Source: Bathymodiolus brooksi
Taxonomy: Eukaryota > Mollusca > Bivalvia > Mytilida > Modiolidae
Assembly (NCBI GenBank): GCA_963680875.1
Contig: OY804588.1
Span: 93,552,233-93,616,232 of the forward strand
Length of the DNA stretch: 64,000 bases
Reading direction: 5' to 3'
The notes beneath the pieces were generated by a model. It worked only from the letters and a program-made list of their open reading frames with translations. It was not told the origin of the DNA and searched no databases. This document shows, piece after piece, positions 21,316 to 34,885 of the stretch (its first letter is position 1; every line of letters starts with the position of its first letter). Made by a program: the position numbers and the translations under genes.

Positions 21316-22770
21316 ACTGTAGCAACCATCGTGAATTATAAATCAGAACATTAAAATAACAGCCATCGTGAATTATAAATCAGAACATTAAAATAACAAC
21401 CATCGTGAATTATAAATCAGAACATTAAAATAACAGTCATCGTGAATTATAAATCAGAACATTAAAATAACAGCCATCGTGAATTATAAATCAGAACATT
21501 AAAATAACAGCCATCGTGAATTATAAATCAGAACATTAAAATAACAGCCATCGTGAATTATAAATCAGAACATTAAAATAACAGTCATCGTGAATTATAA
21601 ATCAGAACATTAAAATAACAGCCATCGTGAATTATAAATCAGAACATTAAAATAACAGACATCGTGAATTATAAATCAGAACATTAAAATAACAGCCATC
21701 GTGAATTATAAATCAGAACATTAAAATAACAGTCATCGTGAATTATAAATCAGAACATTAAAATAACAGCCATCGTGAATTATAAATCAGAACATTAAAA
21801 ATAACAGCCATCGTGAATTATAAATCAGAACATTAAAATAACAGTCATCGTGAATTATAAATCAGAACATTAAAATAACAGCCATCGTGAATTATAAATC
21901 AGAACATTAAAATAACAACCATCGTGAATTATAAATCAGAACATTAAAATAACAGTCATCGTGAATTATAAATCAGAACATTAAAATAACAGCCATCGTG
22001 AATTATAAATCAGAACATTAAAATAACAGCCATCGTGAATTATAAATCAGAACATTAAAATAACAGCCATCGTGAATTATAAATCAGAACATTAAAATAA
22101 CAGCCATCGTGAATTATAAATTAGAACATTAAAATAACAGTCATCGTGAATTATAAATCAGAACATTAAAATAACAGCCATCGTGAATTATAAATCAGAA
22201 CATTAAAAATAACAGCCATCGTGAATTATAAATCAGAACATTAAAATAACAGTCATCGTGAATTATAAATCAGAACATTAAAATAACAGCCATCGTGAAT
22301 TATAAATCCGAACATTAAAATAACAGCCATCGTGAATTATAAATCAGAACATTAAAATAACAGCCATCGTGAATTATAAATCCGAACATTAAAATAACAG
22401 TCATCGTGAATTATAAATCAGAACATTAAAATAACAGCCATCGTGAATTATAAATCAGAACATTAAAAATAACAGCCATCGTGAATAATAAATCAGAACA
22501 TTAAAATAACAGTCATCGTGAATTATAAATCAGAACATTAAAATAACAGCCATCGTGAATTATAAATCAGAACATTAAAATAACAGTCATCGTGAATTAT
22601 AAATCAGAATATTAAAATAACAACCATCGTGAATTATAAATCAGAACATTAAAATAACAGCCACCGTGAATTATAAATCAGAACATTAAAATAACAGCCA
22701 TCGTGAATTATAAATCAGAACATTAAAATAACAGCCATCGTGAATTATAAATCAGAACATTAAAATAACG
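21316..22770. repeat. 37-bp minisatellite, ~39 copies
   Basis: Unit ACAGCCATCGTGAATTATAA followed by ATCAGAACATTAAAATA. Main variation is at one position (CAGCCAT, CAGTCAT or CAACCAT) plus rare +1A units (near 21798, 22207 and 22467). The +1A units recur with the same neighbours, suggesting block duplication. Confidence 0.97.
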
Positions 22771-23015
22771 ACATTGACCAGTCAATTCTTATTTTTGCAT
22801 AGTTCAAGTTCAGACAATCATATGTATGGATTGATCTCACGAACAAATGCCAACCCAGAGAAACCGAAGGTAAAGAAACACATCACATTTTCACAGATCC
22901 AGGGTACAATCTAGGCTCTTCTGCCGTGAGGTGCCTTGATGTAGGCCCTACAGAAATGCCTCGTAGTATGTCATTTATACATCTCATGATGGATGCCATA
23001 TAGAAAAGCCTTGTA
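22771..23015. other. Short unique spacer between two arrays
   Basis: About 245 bp of non-repetitive sequence separating the 37-bp and 43-bp arrays; no coding or TE signal. Confidence 0.5.
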
Positions 23016-25093
23016 CGTCACATACAACTTCCCTGATAAGTCTACTATTAAAGCGTCTTGCTGGAGAAAATATCTAGAAATTCCTTGTACATCACATACA
23101 ACTTCCCTGATAAGTCTACTATTAAAGCGTCTTGCTAGAGAACATATCTAGGAATTCCTACATACAACTTCCCTGATAAGTCTACTATTAAAGCGTCTTG
23201 CTAGAAAACATATCTAGAAATGTACGTCACATACAACTTCCCTGATAAGTCTACTATTAAAGCGTCTTGCTAGAGAACATATCTAGAAATTCCCACATAC
23301 AACTTCCCTGATAAGTCTACTATTAAAGCGTCTTGCTAGAGAACATATCTAGTGAAAAGTCTACTATTTAAGCGTCTTGCTAGAGAACATATCTATAAGT
23401 CTACTATTAAATCGTCTTGCTACAGAACATATCTATGATAAGTCTACTATTAAAGCGTCTTGCTGGAGAACATATCTAGTGATAAGAATACTATTAAAGC
23501 GTCTTGCTGGAGAACATATCTATGATACGTCTACTATTAAAGCGTCTTGCTAGAGAACATATCTATGATAAGTCTACTATTAAAACGTCTTGCTGGAGAA
23601 CATATCTAGTGATAAGACTACTATTAAAGCGTCTTGCTAGAGAACATATCTATGATAAGTCTACTATTAATGCGTCTTGCTGGAGAACATATCTAGTGAT
23701 AAGTCTATTATTAAAGCGTCTTGCTAGAGAATATATCTATGATAAGTCTACTATTAATGCGTCTTGCTGGAAAACATATCTATGATAAGTCTACTATTAA
23801 AGCGTCTTGCTAGACAACATATCTATGATAAGTCTACTATTAAAGCGTCTTGCTGGAGAACATATCTATGATACGTCTACTATTAAAGCGTCTTGCTAGA
23901 GAACATATCTATGATAAGTCTACTATTAAAGCGTCTTGCTGGAGAACATATCTAGTGATAAGTCTACTATTAAAGTGTCTTGCTAGAGAACATATCTATG
24001 ATAAGTCTACTATTAAAACGTCTTGCTGGAGAACATAGCTAGTGATAAGTCTACTATTAAAGCGTCTTGCTAGAGAACATATCTATGATAAGTCTACTAT
24101 TAATGCGTCTTGCTGGAAAACATATCTATGATAAGTCTACTATTAAAGCGTCTTGCTAGACAACATATCTATGATAAGTCTACTATTAAAGCGTCTTGCT
24201 GGAGAACATATCTAGTGATAAGTCTATTATTAAAGCGTCTTGCTAGAGAACATATCTATGATAAGTCTACTATTAAAGCGTCTTTCTGGAGAACATATCT
24301 AGTGATAAGTCTACTATTAAATTGTCTTGCTAGAGAACATATCTATGATAAATCTACTATTAAAGCGTCTTGCTAGAGAACATATCTATGATAAGTCTAC
24401 TATTAAAGCGTCTTGCTAGAGAACATATCTATGATAAGTCTACTATTAATGCGTCTTGCTGGAAAACATATCTATGATAAGTCTACTATTAAAGCGTCTT
24501 GCTAGACAACATATCTATGATAAGTCTACTATTAAAGCGTCTTGCTGGAGAACATATCTAGTGATAAGTCTATTATTAAAGCGTCTTGCTAGAGAACATA
24601 TCTATGATAAGTCTACTATTAAAGCGTCTTTCTGGAGAACATGTCTAGTGATAAGTCTACTATTAAAGTGTCTTGCTAGAGAACATATCTATGATAAATC
24701 TACTATTAAAGCGTCTTGCTAGAGAACATATCTATGATAAGTCTACTATTAAAGCGTCTTGCTAGAGAACATATCTATGATAAGTCTACTATTAAAGCGT
24801 CTTGCTGGAGAACATATCTAGTGATAAGTCTATTGTTAAAGCGTCTTGCTAGAGAACATATCTATGATAAGTCTACTATTAAAGCGTCTTGCTGGAGAAC
24901 ATATCTAGTGATAAGTCTACTATTAAAGTGTCTTGCTAGAGAACATATCTATGATAAGTCTACTATTAAAACGTCTTGCTGGAGAACATATCTAGTGATA
25001 AGACTACTATTAAAGCGTCTTGCTGGAGAACATATCTATGATACGTCTACTATTAATGCGTCTTGCTGGAGAACATATCTAGAAATTCCTTGA
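23016..25093. repeat. 43/44-bp minisatellite, ~47 copies, with longer founder units
   Basis: Core GATAAGTCTACTATTAAAGC followed by GTCTTGCTAGAGAACATATC. Units end either CTAT (43 bp, AGAGAAC type) or CTAGT (44 bp, GGAGAAC type), and the two types largely alternate. The first five units (23030-23345) are longer and include AAATTCC and CACATACAACTTCCCTGA; the short unit seems to derive from them by deletion. The array ends about 175 bp from the donor of the NCS1 exon at 25267. Open frames of 62-125 codons are by-products. Confidence 0.95.
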
Positions 25094-25266
25094 CAAATGT
25101 CATTTAGGGAGGAGAGAAAGACATCAATTTCCAATCACGCTTTAGCTTTTAAATGTTGTAAAGGCATACTGTTTTATTTCTGTGGTTGTGATTTCCGCTC
25201 TTGAGTTCCATTATTTAGCAATGTATTGTTAAAATCTTAAACTTTGGTATTTTACATGATACTTAC

Positions 25267-25315
25267 TTCTAAAGTTAATTTACCGTCAGGACAATCTTTC
25301 ATAAAACCTTTGTGC
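25267..25315 (-). CDS. NCS1: NCS-1/frequenin exon, degenerate EF-hand 1
   Basis: A 49-nt exon on the minus strand, acceptor ATTTCAG and donor GTAAGT. The first base completes the Trp codon from the microexon, and the exon ends in phase 0. It reads HKGFMKDCPDGKLTLE. The Cys-Pro-x-Gly in the loop is the hallmark of the non-calcium-binding EF-hand 1 of the NCS family. The next exon continues with [10 protein letters not shown] as in NCS-1. The flanking introns are about 22.3 kb (upstream) and 19.7 kb (downstream), both largely minisatellite DNA. Recognition as NCS-1 rather than another family member rests on all five exons together. Confidence 0.9.
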
Positions 25316-25724
25316 CTGAAATTACAAAATAATTGTTTTCTGTAAGATACATAATATGTTTTTTGTATTCCATAATTGACCGTTCCATGCGTTACACGTG
25401 ACATACCCATTGATCTTTCTCCTGAGTAACCATATTTATTCTGTCTAACGTATTCCCCATGGTCAAGCCAGGTTATTTCAATAAATTAATTAGTTTTGTC
25501 AAACCAGATTAGACAATGCAAGAACTAAAATGTCAGAATAATATAAATTGATGAATATCTATACATTGTGCTTCTGTTTGGATGTTAACATTAATACATG
25601 ATGGATCTAAGGAGGCGTTATCATTAAGCATGTGATCATGGTGTAGTGTACGCACAGACGAATCATCTGTCTTTCTCTATACTATGGCGAAATAATCTAC
25701 ATGTTCTAATCCAAATTAACCACA
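25316..25724. other. Intron just upstream of the EF-hand 1 exon
   Basis: Unique AT-rich sequence next to the acceptor of the exon at 25315. The 25-nt pyrimidine stretch normally expected is weak (ATTATTTTGTAATTTCAG). Confidence 0.5.
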
Positions 25725-26062
25725 TCGGTAGTGTAATAGTTAGCGTGCTCGTCTCGGATGTGGTAGATCGTGAGTTTGAGCTACGATTAGGTTAAACCAA
25801 AGACTAGATTTGGTATGTGTTGCTTCTCCGCTAAGCACACAGCATTAAGGAGAAAGAGAAATGACTGGTTGATTCGGAATCAGGATAATGTGTCCGAACT
25901 GTTGTATCAATGTGTTAGCACTATAAAAATCCAAGTAAGCATGTTGGGCTAGTCCATAGCGGACCTAATCATCATAACATTAAAAAATAACCAGTTCTCG
26001 TCATGAGATAGCTGAAAAATTGCTGAGCTGACTTGGCGTTAAACAACAATCACTCATTCGCT
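25725..26062 (+). mobile_element. Second-family tRNA-derived SINE, near full length
   Basis: Head ATCGGTAGTGTAATAGTTAG with A box, then GATCGTGAGTTTGAGC as B box; central region with TTAAGGAGAAAGAGAAATGA; tail GAGATAGCTGAAAAATTGCT and CTGACTTGGCGTTAAACAAC then AATCACTCATTCG. The tail resembles, but is distinct from, the Meta/MD SINE tail, so the two families appear to share a 3' domain with different heads. It borders the 48-bp giant array. Confidence 0.75.
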
Positions 26063-26129
26063 ATTTCTAATCTAAATTAGCATTAGCTTGTTGCTGTGAC
26101 ATTTCATTGACATATAAACGTATAAACAT

Positions 26130-29100
26130 ATGAAAGTGATCATGGCCGCCAGTACCTGTGGTATGGTTAAGGTGATCATTAAAGTGATCATGACCACCAG
26201 TACCTGTGATATGGTTAAGATGATCATTAAAGTGATCATGACCACCAGTACCTGTGATATGGTTAAGATGATCATTAAAGTGATCATGGTCGCCAGTACC
26301 TGTGGTATGGTAAAGGTGATCATTAAAGTGATCATGGCTGCCAGTACCTGTGGTATGGTTAAGGTGATCATTAAAGTGATCATGGTCACCAGTACCTGTG
26401 GTATGGTTAAGGTGATCATAAAAGTGATCATGGTCGCCAGTACCTGTGGTATGGTAAAGGTGATCATTAAAGTGATCATGGCCGCCAGTACCTGTGGTAT
26501 GGTTAAGGTGATCATTAAAGTGATCATGGTCACCAGTACCTGTGGTATGGTTAAGGTGATCATTAAAGTGATCATGGTCGCCAGTACCTGTGGTATGGTA
26601 AAGGTGCTCATTAAAGTGATCATGGCCGCCAGTACCTGTGGTATGGTTAAGGTGATCATTAAAGTGATGGTGACCACCAGTACCTGTGGTATGGTTAAGG
26701 TGATCATTAAAGTGATCATGGCCACCAGTACCTGTGATATGGTTAAGATGATCATTAAAGTGATCATGGCCGCCAGTACCTGCGGTATGGTAAAGGTGAT
26801 CATTAAAGTGATCATGGCCACCAGTACCTGTGGTATGGTTAAGGTGATCATTAAAGTGATCATGGCCGCCAGTACCTGTGGTATGGTTAAGATGATCATT
26901 AAAGTGATCATGGCCGCCAGTACCTGTGGTATGGTAAAGGTGATCATTAAAGTGATCATGGCCGCCAGTACCTGTGGTATGGTTAAGGTGATCATTAAAG
27001 TGATGGTGACCACCAGTACCTGTGGTATGGTTAAGGTGATCATTAAAGTGATCATGGCCACCAGTACCTGTGATATGGTTAAGATGACCATTAAAGTGAT
27101 CATGGTCGCCAGTACCTGTGGTATGGTAAAGGTGATCATTAAAGTGATCATGGCCACCAGTACCTGTGGTATGGTAAAGGTGATTATTAAAGTGATCATG
27201 GCCACCAGTACCTGTGGTATGGTTAAGGTGATCATTAAAGTGATCATGACCACCAGTACCTGTGGTATGGTTAAGGTGATCATTAAAGTGATCATGGCCG
27301 CCAGTACCTGTGGTATGGTTAAGGTGATCATTAAAGTGATCATGACCACCAGTACCTGTGATATGGTTAAGATGATCATTAAAGTGATCATGGCCGCCAG
27401 TACCTGTGGTATGGTAAAGGTGATCATTAAAGTGATCATGGCAACCAGTACCTGTGGTATGGATAAGGTGATCATTAAAGTGATCATGACCACCAGTACC
27501 TGTGGTATGGTTAAGGTGATCATTAAAGTGATCATGGCCGCCAGTACCTGTGGTATGGTAAAGGTGATCATTAAAGTGATCATGACCACCAGTACCTGTG
27601 GTATGGTTAAGGTGATCATTAAAGTGATCATGGCCGCCAGTACCTGTGGTATGGTTAAGGTGATCATTAAAGTGATCATGGCCGCCAGTACCTGTGGTAT
27701 GGTTAAGGTGATCATTAAAATGATCATGACCACCAGTACCTGTGATATGGTTAAGATGATCATTAAAGTGATCATGGCCGCCATTACCTGTGGTATGGTA
27801 AAGGTGATCATTAAAGTGATCATGGCCACCAGTACCTGTGGTATGGTTAAGGTGATCATTAAAGTGATCATGACCACCAGTACCTGTGGTATGGTTAAGG
27901 TGATCATTAAAGTGATCATGGTCGCCAGTACCTGTGGTATGGTTAAGGTGATCATTAAAGTGATCATGACCACCAATACCTGTGGTATGGTTAAGGTGAT
28001 CATTAAAGTGATCATGGCCGCCAGTACCTGTGGTATGGTTAAGGTGATCATTAAAGTGATCATGACCACCAGTACCTGTGGTATGGTTAAGGTGATCATT
28101 AAAGTGATCATGGCCGCCAGTACCTGTGGTATGGTTAAGGTGATCATTAAAGTGATCATGGCCACCAGTACCTGTGGTATGGTTAAGGTGATCATTAAAG
28201 TGATCATGACCACCAGTACCTGTGGTATGGTTAAGGTGATCATTAAAGTGATCATGGCCACCAGTACCTGTGGTATGGTTAAGGTGATCATTAAAGTGAT
28301 CATGACCACCAGTACCTGTGGTATGGTTAAGGTGATCATTAAAGTGATCATGACCGCCAGTACCTGTGGTATGGTTAAGGTGATCATTAAAGTGATCATG
28401 GCCACCAGTACCTGTGGTATGGTTAAGGTGATCATTAAAGTGATCATGACCACCAGTACCTGTGGTATGGTTAAGGTGATCATTAAAGTGATCATGGCCG
28501 CCAGTACCTGTGGTATGGTTAAGGTGATCATTAAAGTGATCATGGCCGTCAGTACCTGTGGTATGGTTAAGGTGATCATTAAAGTGATCATGGCCGCCAG
28601 TACCTGTGGAATGGTTAAGGTGATCATTAAAGTTATCATGGCCGCCAGTACCTGTGGTATGGTTAAGGTGATCATTAAAGTGATCATGACCACCATTACC
28701 TGCGGTATGGTTAAGGTGATCATTAAAGTGATCATGACCACCAGTACCTGTGGTATGGTTAAGGTGATCATTAAAGTGATCATGGCCGCCAGTACCTGTG
28801 GTATGGTTAAGGTGATCATTAAAGTGATCATGGCCACCAGTACCTGTGGTATGGTTAAGGTGATCATTAAAGTGATCATGACCACCAGTACCTGTGGTAT
28901 GGTTAAGGTGATCATTAAAGTGATCATGGCCACCAGTACCTGTGGTATGGTTAAGGTGATCATTAAAGTGATCATGACCACCAGTACCTGTGGTATGGTT
29001 AAGGTGATCATTAAAGTGATCATGGCCGCCAGTACCTGTGGTATGGCTAAGGTGATCATTAAAGTGATCATGACCACCAGTACCTGTGGTATGGTTAAGG

Positions 29101-32100
29101 TGATCATTAAAGTGATCATGGCCGCCAGTACCTGTGGTATGGTTAAGGTGATCATTAAAGTGATCATGGCCACCAGTACCTGTGGTATGGTTAAGGTGAT
29201 CATTAAAGTGATCATGACCACCAGTACCTGTGGTATGGTTAAGGTGATCATTAAAGTGATCATGGCCACCAGTACCTGTGGTATGGTTAAGGTGATCATT
29301 AAAGTGATCATGACCACCAGTACCTGTGGTATGGTTAAGGTGATCATTAAAGTGATCATGGCCGCCAGTACCTGTGGTATGGCTAAGGTGATCATTAAAG
29401 TGATCATGGCCGTCAGTACCTGTGGTATGGTTAAGGTGATCATTAAAGTGATCATGGCCGCCAGTACCTGTGGTATGGTTAAGGTGATCATTAAAGTTAT
29501 CATGGCCGCCAGTACCTGTGGTATGGTTAAGGTGATCATTAAAGTGATCATGACCACCATTACCTGCGGTATGGTTAAGGTGATCATTAAAGTGATCATG
29601 GCCGCCAGTACCTGTGGTATGGTTAAGGTGATCATTAAAGTAATCATGACCACCAGTACCTGTGATATGGTTAAGATGATCATTAAAGTGATCATGGCCG
29701 CCAGTACCTGTGGTATGGTAAAGGTGATCATTAAAGTGATCATGGCAACCAGTACCTGTGGTATGGTTAAGGTGATCATTAAAGTGATCATGACCACCAG
29801 TACCTGTGGTATGGTTAAGGTGATCATTAAAGTGATCATGGCCGCCAGTACCTGTGGTATGGTTAAGGTGATCATTAAAGTGATCATGGCCACCAGTACC
29901 TGTGGTATGGTTAAGGTGATCATTAAAGTGATCATGACCACCAGTACCTGTGGTATGGTTAAGGTGATCATTAAAGTGATCATGGCCACCAGTACCTGCG
30001 GTATGGTTAAGGTTATCATTAAAGTGATCATGACAACCAGTACCTGTGGTATGGTTAAGGTGATCATTAAAGTGATCATGACCGCCAGTACCTGTGGTAT
30101 GGTTAATGTGATCATTAAAGTGATCATGGCCACCAGTACCTGTGGTATGGTTAAGGTGACCATTAAAGTGATCATGGCCGCCAGTACCTGTGGTATGGTT
30201 AAGGTGATCATTAAAGTGATCATGGCCACCAGTACCTGTGGTATGGTTAAGGTGATCATTAAAGTGATCATGACCACCAGTACCTGTGGTATGGTTAAGG
30301 TGATCATTAAAGTGATCATGGCCGCCAGCACCTGTGGTATGGTTAAGGTGATCATTAAAGTGATCATGGCCACCAGTACCTGTGGTATGGTTAAGGTGAT
30401 CATTAAAGTGATCATGACCACCAGTACCTGTGGTATGGTTAAGGTGATCATTAAAATGATCATGGCCACCAGTACCTGTGGTATGGTTAAGGTGATCATT
30501 AAAGTGATCATGACCACCAGTACCTGTGGTATGGTTAAGGTGATCATTAAAGTGATCATGACCGCCAGTACCTGTGGTATGGTTAAGGTGATCATTAAAG
30601 TGATCATGGCCACCAGTACCTGTGGTATGGTTAAGGTGATCATTAAAGTGATCATGGCCGCCAGTACCTGTGGTATGGTTAAGGTGATCATTAAAGTGAT
30701 CATGGCCGCCAGTACCTGTGGTATGGTTAAGGTGATCATTAAAGTGATCATGACCACCAGTACCTGTGGTATGGTTAAGGTGATCATTAAAGTGATCATG
30801 GCCGCCAGCACCTGTGGTATGGTTAAGGTGATCATTAAAGTGATCATGGCCACCAGTACCTGTGGTATGGTTAAGGTGATCATTAAAGTGATCATGACCA
30901 CCAGTACCTGTGGTATGGTTAAGGTGATCATTAAAATGATCATGGCCACCAGTACCTGTGGTATGGTTAAGGTGATCATTAAAGTGATCATGACCACCAG
31001 TACCTGTGGTATGGTTAAGGTGATCATTAAAGTGATCATGACCGCCAGTACCTGTGGTATGGTTAAGGTGATCATTAAAGTGATCATGGCCACCAGTACC
31101 TGTGGTATGGTTAAGGTGATCATTAAAGTGATCATGGCCGCCAGTACCTGTGGTATGGTTAAGGTGATCATTAAAGTGATCATGGCCGCCAGTACCTGTG
31201 GTATGGTTAAGGTGATCATTAAAGTGATCATGGCCGCCAGTACCTGTGGTATGGTTAAGGTGATCATTAAAGTGATCATGGCCGCCAGTACCTGTGATAT
31301 GGTAAAGATGATCATTAAAGTGATCGTGGCCACCAGTACCTGTGGTATGGTAAAGGTGCTCATTAAAGTGATAATGGCCACCAGTATCTGTGATATGGTA
31401 AAGATGATCATTAAAGTGATCGTGGCCACCAGTACCTGTGGTATGGTAAAGATGATCATTAAAGTGATATGGTGACCACCAGTACCTGTGGTATGGTAAA
31501 GATGATCATTAAAGTGATAATGGCCGCCAGTACCTGTGATATGGTAAAGATGATCATTAAAGTGATCGTGGACACCAGTACCTGTGGTATGGTAAATATG
31601 ATCATTAAAGTGAACGTGGCCGCCAATATCTGTGGTATGGTAAAGATGATCATTAAAGTGATAATGGCCGCCAGTACCTGTGATATGGTAAAGATGATCA
31701 TTAAAGTGATAATGGCCGCCAGTACCTGTGATATGGTAAAGATGATCATTAAAGTGATCGTGGACACCAGTACCTGTGGTATGGTAAATATGATCATTAA
31801 AGTGAACGTGGCCGCCAGTATCTGTGGTATGGTAAAGATGATCATTAAAGTGATATGGTGACCACCAGTACCTGTGGTATGGTAAAGGTGATCATTAAAG
31901 TGATCGTGGCCGCCAGTACCTGTGATATGGTAAAGGTGATCATTAAAGTGATGGTGACCACCCGTACCTGTGGTATGGTAAAGATGATCATTAAAGTGAT
32001 CGTGGCCGCCAGTACCTGTGATATGGTAAAGATGATCATTAAAGTGATCATGGCCACCAATACCTGTGGTTTGGTAAAGGTGATCATTAAAGTGATCGTG

Positions 32101-34885
32101 GCCTCCAGTACCTGTGGTATGGTAAAGATGATCATTAAAGTGATCGTGGCCACCAGTACCTGTGGTATGGTAAAGATGATCATTAAAGTGATCGTGGCCA
32201 CCAGTACCTGTGGTATGGTAAAGATGATCATTAAAGTGATCGTGGCCTCCAGTACCTGTGGTATGGTAAAGATGATCATTAAAGTGATCATGGCCACCAG
32301 TACCTGTGATATGGTAAAGGTGATCATTAAAGTGGTCGTGGCCACCAGTACCTGTGGTATGGTAAAGATGATCATTAAAGTGATCATGGCCACCAGTACC
32401 TGTGATATGGTAAAGGTGATCATTAAAGTGATCGTGGCCTCCAGTACCTGTGATATGGTAAAGATGATCATTAAAGTGATCGTGGCCTTCAGTACCTGTG
32501 GTATGGTAAAGGTGATCATTAAAGTGATCATGGCCGCCGGTACCTGTGATATGGTAAAGGCGATCATTAAAGTGATCATGGCCGCCAGTACCTGTGATCT
32601 GGTAATGGTAATCATTAAAGTGATCATGGCAGCCAGTACCTGTGGAATGGTAAAGATGATCATTAAAGTGATCTTGGCCGCCAGTACCTGTGGTATGTTA
32701 AAGGTGATCATTAAAGTGATCATGGCCACCAGCACCTGTGATATGGCAAAGATGATCATTAAAGTGATCGTGGCCTCCAGTACCTGTGATATGGTAAAGA
32801 TGATCATAAAAGTGATCTTGGCCGCCAGTACCTGTGGTATGTTAAAGGTGATCATTAAAGTGATCGTGGCCACCAGTACCTGTGATATGGTAAAGATGAT
32901 CATAAAAGTGATCATGGCCGCCAGTACCTGTGCTATGGTAAAGATGATCATTAAAGTGATCGTGGCCTCCAGTACCTGTGATATGGTAAAGGTGATCATT
33001 AAAGTGATCATGGCCGCCTGTACCTGTGATATGGTAAAGGCGATCATTAAAGTGATCATGGCCGCCAGTACCTGTGATCTGGTAATGGTAATCATTAAAG
33101 TGATCATGGCAGCCAGTACCTGTGGAATGGTAAAGATGATCATTAAAGTGATCTTGGCCGCCAGTACCTGTGGTATGTTAAAGGTGATCATTAAAGTGAT
33201 CATGGCCACCGGCACCTGTGATATGGCAAAGATGATCATTAAAGTGATCGTGGCCTCCAGTACCTGTGATATGGTAAAGATGATCATAAAAGTGATCGTG
33301 GCCTCCAGTACCTGTGATATGGTAAAGGTGATCATTAAAGTGATCATGGCCACCAATATCTGTGGTATGGTTAAGGTGATCATTAAAGTGATCATGGCCG
33401 CCAGTACCTGTGATATGGTAAAGGTAATCATTAAAGTGATCATGGCAGCTAGTACCTGTGATATGGTAAAGGTGATCATTAAAGTGATCATGGCCGCCAG
33501 TACCAGTGATATGGTAAAGGTGATCATTAAAGTAATCCTGACCACCGGTACCTGTGATATTGTAAAGGTGATCATTAAAGTGATCATGGCCACCAGTACC
33601 TGTGGTATGGTAAAGGTGATCATTAAAGTGATCGTGGCCGCCAGTACCTGTGGTATGATAAAGATGATCATTAAAGTGATTATGGCCGCCAGTACCTGTG
33701 GTATGGTAAAGATGATCATTAAAGTGATCATGGCCACCAGTACCTGTCATATGGAAAAGATGATCATTAAAGTGATCATGGCCACCAGTACCTATGGTAT
33801 GGTAAAGATGATCATTAAAGTGATCATGGCCACCAGTACCTGTGGTATGGTAAAGGTGATCATGAAAGTGATCGTGACCACCAGTACCTGTGGTATGGTA
33901 AAGGTGATCATTAAAGTGATCGTGGCCACCAGTACCTGTCATATGGAAAAGATGATCATTAAAGTGATCGTGGCCTCCAGTACCTGTGGTATGGTAAAGA
34001 TGATCATTAAAGTGATCATGGCCACCAGTACCTGTCATATGGAAAAGATGATCATTAAAGTGATCGTGGCCTCCAGTACCTGTGGTATGGTAAAGATGAT
34101 CATTAAAGTGATCATGGCCACCAGTACCTGTCATATGGAAAAGATGATCATTAAAGTGATCATGGCCACCAGTACCTGTGGTATGGTAAAGGTGATCATG
34201 AAAGTGATCGTGACCACCAGTACCTGTGGTATGGTAAAGGTGATCATTAAAGTGATCGTGGCCACCAGTACCTGTGGTATGATAAAGGTGATCATTAAAG
34301 TGATCGTGGCCTCCAGTACCTGTTATATGGTAAAGATGATCATTAAAGTGAGCATGGCCGCCAGTACCTGTGGTATGGTAAAGGTGATCATTAAAGTGAT
34401 CATGGCCACCAGTACCTGTGGTATGGTAAAGATGATCATTAAAGTGATAATGGCCATCAGTACCTGTGATATGGTAAGGGTGATCATTAAAGTAATCATG
34501 GCCACCAGTACCTGTGGTATGGTAAAGATGATCATTAAAGTGATCGTGGCCTCCAGTACCTGTGGTATGGTAAAGGTGATCATTAAAGTGATCGTGGCCT
34601 CCAGTACCTGTGATATGGTAAAGGTGATCATTAAAGTGATCGTGGCCTCCAGTACCTGTGATATGGTAAAGGTGATCATTAAAGTGATCATGGCCGCCAG
34701 TACCTGTGGTATGGTAAAGGTGATCATTTAAGTGATGGTGACCACCAGTACCTGTGATATGGTAAAGGTGATCATTAAAGTGAGCATGGCAGCCAATACC
34801 TGTGGTATGGTAAAGGTGATCATTAAAGTGATCATGGCCGCCAGTACCTGTGATATGGTAAAAGTGATCATTAAAGAGCACACAT
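26130..34885. repeat. Giant 48-bp minisatellite, ~182 copies, open on both strands
   Basis: Unit GTGATCATGGCCGCCAGTAC followed by CTGTGGTATGGTTAAGGTGA and TCATTAAA, so each unit has two TGATCA sites. Bases 26130-31290 are mostly GGTTAAGG type; 31290-34885 are mostly GGTAAAG type with GTGATCGTGG variants. Higher-order copies exist: the text at 30301-30720 recurs at 30781-31200 (480 bp, ten units), 32521-32760 recurs at 33001-33240 (again 480 bp), and a GCCGTC variant recurs after 864 bp (28545, 29409). Open frames of 1,795 (-) and 1,781 (+) codons encode 16-residue repeats. It lies wholly in an NCS1 intron, so no protein is inferred. Confidence 0.97.
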
